Assembly (NCBI GenBank): GCA_022775045.1
Contig: JALFLB010000060.1
Span: 81,455-145,454, forward strand
Direction of reading: 5' to 3'
Length of the DNA: 64,000 bases
From: Agathobacter sp.
GTDB taxonomy: Bacteria > Bacillota > Clostridia > Lachnospirales > Lachnospiraceae
Shown here: piece after piece, positions 61,160 to 64,000 of the stretch
Layout: the number at the start of each line of letters is the position of its first letter
Numbering within the stretch: the stretch's first letter is position 1
Made by a program: the position numbers and the translations under genes
Notes under the pieces: model-generated
Told to the model about the DNA's origin: nothing
What the model saw: only the letters and a program-made list of their open reading frames with translations
The model's database searches: none

Positions 61160-62890
61160 CTAATTCTCAGCGTACGCAAGCATTGCCATCTTTAATGACT
61201 CCAGCTTCTGCGCAGAATCCTCAAGGGAATCTCCCACAACGCCAAAATAAAATTTAATCTTCGGCTCTGTTCCGGACGGACGCACACAGCACCACGCTCC
61301 ATCACTCAATTCATAATAAAGTACATTGCTGTTTGGAAGTCCGGTCGACTCCGTCTTACCCGTTGCAAGCTCTGTCCGGACATCATTCTGGTAATCCCGA
61401 AGTGCAATCACTGCATGACTGCCGATCTGTTTCGGCGGATTCTCTCTCATCTTTGTCATCATGGCCTGAATCTGCGCAGCACCATCCATTCCCTTGAGCG
61501 TCATCGTCTCAAGGCCTTCTTTGTAGAATCCATACTTCTCGTAAAGATCGACCATCGCATCCCAAAGTGTCATTCCTTTTTGTTTGCACCAGGAAGCAAC
61601 TTCACACAGCATCATAACTGCCACGCAGGCATCCTTGTCTCTTGCATAAGTTCCCGCCAGACAGCCATAGCTTTCCTCAAGACCAAATACATATTCATAT
61701 GTATGCTGCTGCTCGAATAACTTAATCTGTTCACCAATAAATTTAAATCCGGTCAATACCTCAATCAGTTTTACCCCGTAATCCTTTGCAATCACTTTCG
61801 CCATATCTGTTGTTACAATCGTCTCAACCAGTGCTCCGTTTTCCGGCAGGGTTCCTGTTGCTTTGCGTTCACGCAAAATATACTCTGCAATCAGCATACC
61901 GGACATATTACCGGTAAAACTTACGTATTCACCGGTTGTAGTATCTTTCGCATAAACGCCGAGACGGTCCGCATCCGGATCTGTTGCAAGAACAATATCT
62001 GCATCCACCTCCTTGGCCAGCGCCAGCGCCAGCTTAAACGCCTTCGGTGACTCCGGATTCGGATAAGAAACTGTCGGGAAATTACCGTCCGGTTTTTCCT
62101 GCTCCGGAACTACATAGACGTTCTCGAAACCAAGTTCCTTAAGCACCCGTCGCACCGGAAGATTTCCCGTTCCATGCAGAGGTGTATAAACAATCTTAAT
62201 ATCCTTCGCCACCGCCTTGATAATCTCTGGATGAATCGACTGTTTCTTGAGCTGTTCCATATACTTGTCATCCAGCTCGGCTCCAATCACCTGATAAAGT
62301 CCTGCGGTCTTTGCAGCTTCCTTATCCATTGTTTTTACCTGATCAAAAGAAGTAACCTTTGCCACCTCCGCCAGAATATTCTTATCATGAGGCGGTGTAA
62401 TCTGTGCACCATCCTCCCAATATACTTTATAACCGTTATATTCTCTTGGATTATGACTTGCAGTAATGACAATCCCCGCAATACATGAGAGCTCACGCAC
62501 AGCAAATGAAAGCTCCGGTGTCGGTCGAAGACTTTCAAACACATACGCCCTGATTCCGTTCGCATTCAGGCATAGAGCTGCTTCATCCGCAAATTCCAGA
62601 GACATAATTCTGGAATCATAAGCAATTGCAACCCCCTTCTTTTGCCCATTCTGGGAAATGATGTAATTCGCAAGCCCCTGTGTTGCCTGTCTTACGGTAT
62701 AAATATTCATGCGGTTGGTACCGGCTCCGATTACTCCGCGCAATCCGCCTGTTCCAAATTCCAACTGGCGATAGAAACGATCCTGAATCTCTTCCTCATT
62801 CCCCTCAATCGCCTTCAGTTCCTCCTTCGTTGCATCATCAAAATAACTGTCGGTACACCACTTCTGATACTCTTCTTTGTAATTCATCAT
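61160..62890 (-). CDS. Phosphoglucomutase/phosphomannomutase (alpha-D-phosphohexomutase)
   Basis: TASHNPREYNGYKVY; ATDPDADRLGVY; GLEESYGCLAG; CVRPSGTEPKIKFY. Confidence 0.95.
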   Translation of the reverse strand: MMNYKEEYQKWCTDSYFDDATKEELKAIEGNEEEIQDRFYRQLEFGTGGLRGVIGAGTNRMNIYTVRQATQGLANYIISQNGQKKGVAIAYDSRIMSLEFADEAALCLNANGIRAYVFESLRPTPELSFAVRELSCIAGIVITASHNPREYNGYKVYWEDGAQITPPHDKNILAEVAKVTSFDQVKTMDKEAAKTAGLYQVIGAELDDKYMEQLKKQSIHPEIIKAVAKDIKIVYTPLHGTGNLPVRRVLKELGFENVYVVPEQEKPDGNFPTVSYPNPESPKAFKLALALAKEVDADIVLATDPDADRLGVYAKDTTTGEYVSFTGNMSGMLIAEYILRERKATGTLPENGALVETIVTTDMAKVIAKDYGVKLIEVLTGFKFIGEQIKLFEQQHTYEYVFGLEESYGCLAGTYARDKDACVAVMMLCEVASWCKQKGMTLWDAMVDLYEKYGFYKEGLETMTLKGMDGAAQIQAMMTKMRENPPKQIGSHAVIALRDYQNDVRTELATGKTESTGLPNSNVLYYELSDGAWCCVRPSGTEPKIKFYFGVVGDSLEDSAQKLESLKMAMLAYAEN

Positions 62891-62982
62891 TCCACTCCTT
62901 TACATTCCTATCATTTTCTATTTCCTAGTATAACACCATTTTCTATACAATGTATAGTATTTTTAAGTAAAATTACTTTATT

Positions 62983-63918
62983 TTAGCTTAATCTTTGATA
63001 ATACTCCAAAATCACTTGTTCTGCCGGTTTTGCATAAATTTCATAATCCTTGCGAAGAAGTGCCTCTGACTCGGGATACAGACTGCCGCCCCACGACCAC
63101 ATGGCCCATCCTCTGACCCAGTCCCGTTTGGTACAGGCTTCAAACATTGCACGATACCAGTCTGCCTGTCCCCGGGCATCTGCCTCCCCTCTCAACGTCC
63201 AGTCATTCGGCACGCAATTGGAATTTTTGACAGACATACAACCTGCCTCTGCAAAGAAAAACGGCTTATGAAACTTCGTCACCACCTGTTCAATGCGATT
63301 CAGCTGGTTCTCCCAATCATCAATCGGATAATAACCGCTCGAAGAAATCACATCAAGTGCATCCCACCAGGTCACATGCCCCTCCTGATACTTGTCGGTA
63401 TTGTAGGACACCAGCCCTTTATACTCTCTTCTCACGTCCGCAATCAGCTGACGCCACTCTTTTTGCCGATGCTCCGTCTGCACCATTTCACATCCGGTAA
63501 TATACATCTCCACGCCCATCTTCTGGGCAATTTTCGCATAGTGTGTGTGGAACTTTGTATGAGAGGCAAACCAGTTTTCCCACTTGGGTTCACAGGGCAC
63601 CTCAACATCAAAAAAACTGATGTGTGCTCGCCATGTTCCATCATCGCAGTTCACCGTCGGTTTGAGTGCCACCGCAAGTCCAATATCATGCGCATATTCA
63701 ATCATTGAACACAACTCATCATCATCCACATTGCGGTCACACTGAAAATCCATTTTCTCAGAGAAAGCATTTTTCTGTCTTGCATTTGGGGCAAGTACTA
63801 CAAAATTCGCCCCCGTCCGTGTTTTCATCTGTCTCAAGCTTTCCTTCGCCTTCTCCCCACTTAAGCTTCCTCTTCCGGAAAAGGGGGAAAACGTAATTCC
63901 ACATAAATACTTTTCCAT
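62983..63918 (-). CDS. GH113 family beta-mannanase/exo-oligomannosidase (no signal peptide)
   Basis: GITFSPFSGRGSL...TGANFVVLAPNARQ...YITGCEMVQTEHRQKEWRQLI...HKPFFFAEAGCMS; start set to ATG 63918. Confidence 0.85.
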   Translation of the reverse strand: MEKYLCGITFSPFSGRGSLSGEKAKESLRQMKTRTGANFVVLAPNARQKNAFSEKMDFQCDRNVDDDELCSMIEYAHDIGLAVALKPTVNCDDGTWRAHISFFDVEVPCEPKWENWFASHTKFHTHYAKIAQKMGVEMYITGCEMVQTEHRQKEWRQLIADVRREYKGLVSYNTDKYQEGHVTWWDALDVISSSGYYPIDDWENQLNRIEQVVTKFHKPFFFAEAGCMSVKNSNCVPNDWTLRGEADARGQADWYRAMFEACTKRDWVRGWAMWSWGGSLYPESEALLRKDYEIYAKPAEQVILEYYQRLS

Positions 63919-63945
63919 ATTTCTATCCCTCATCTGAATGTTATT

Positions 63946-64000
63946 TTACTTTGGCAGCACAAGCGCCAGTGCTCCTTTTATTCCCTGCATGCCTCCAAGT
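63946..64000 (-). CDS. 3' end of an upstream gene (partial), possibly a ROK-type sugar kinase
   Basis: Minus-strand frame reads ...LGGMQGIKGALALVLPK*. Too short for firm assignment. Confidence 0.35.
   Translation of the reverse strand, partial: LGGMQGIKGALALVLPK

Overview
This 64 kb window looks like the chromosome of a gut Lachnospiraceae/Roseburia-like Firmicute. That is an inference from gene families and gene order; no database search was run. No CRISPR array, prophage or transposase was seen.

Contents, left to right:
(1) A partial PBP1A-like gene, an Amt-P-II fusion, type III glutamine synthetase and fructose-bisphosphate aldolase.
(2) A housekeeping run: lipid kinase, whiA, rapZ, murB, M18 aminopeptidase, hprK, uvrC, ftsH, and divergent pyrG.
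(3) A small accessory island: an ABC ATPase plus permeases, one of them apparently split at a T10 homopolymer, divergent from a BlaI / M56 metallopeptidase / small secreted protein operon.
(4) A maltose/maltodextrin locus: GH13, malG/F/E-like genes and LacI.
(5) A WYL regulator and small conserved proteins, putP, a cytidylate-kinase-like gene, an NhaD-like antiporter and murI.
(6) A glycogen-debranching-type enzyme, tRNA-Phe and tRNA-Gly, a degenerate HPr paralogue, and a large surface protein with an apparently dead C39-like domain.
(7) GH31, an SH3 protein, a DUF3737-like protein and a polysaccharide deacetylase.
(8) A beta-(gluco/galacto)mannan utilisation locus of the kind described in Roseburia intestinalis: ManA, two GH130 phosphorylases, cellobiose 2-epimerase, ABC importer, AraC, LacI, GH36, an unknown membrane protein, phosphohexomutase and GH113.

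The best leads for something new are:
- the BlaI/M56/secreted-peptide module with its frameshifted divergent ABC transporter;
- leader attenuators in front of glnA and amt;
- the pseudo-C39 surface protein;
- the HPr paralogue;
- the unknown anchored protein in the mannan locus.
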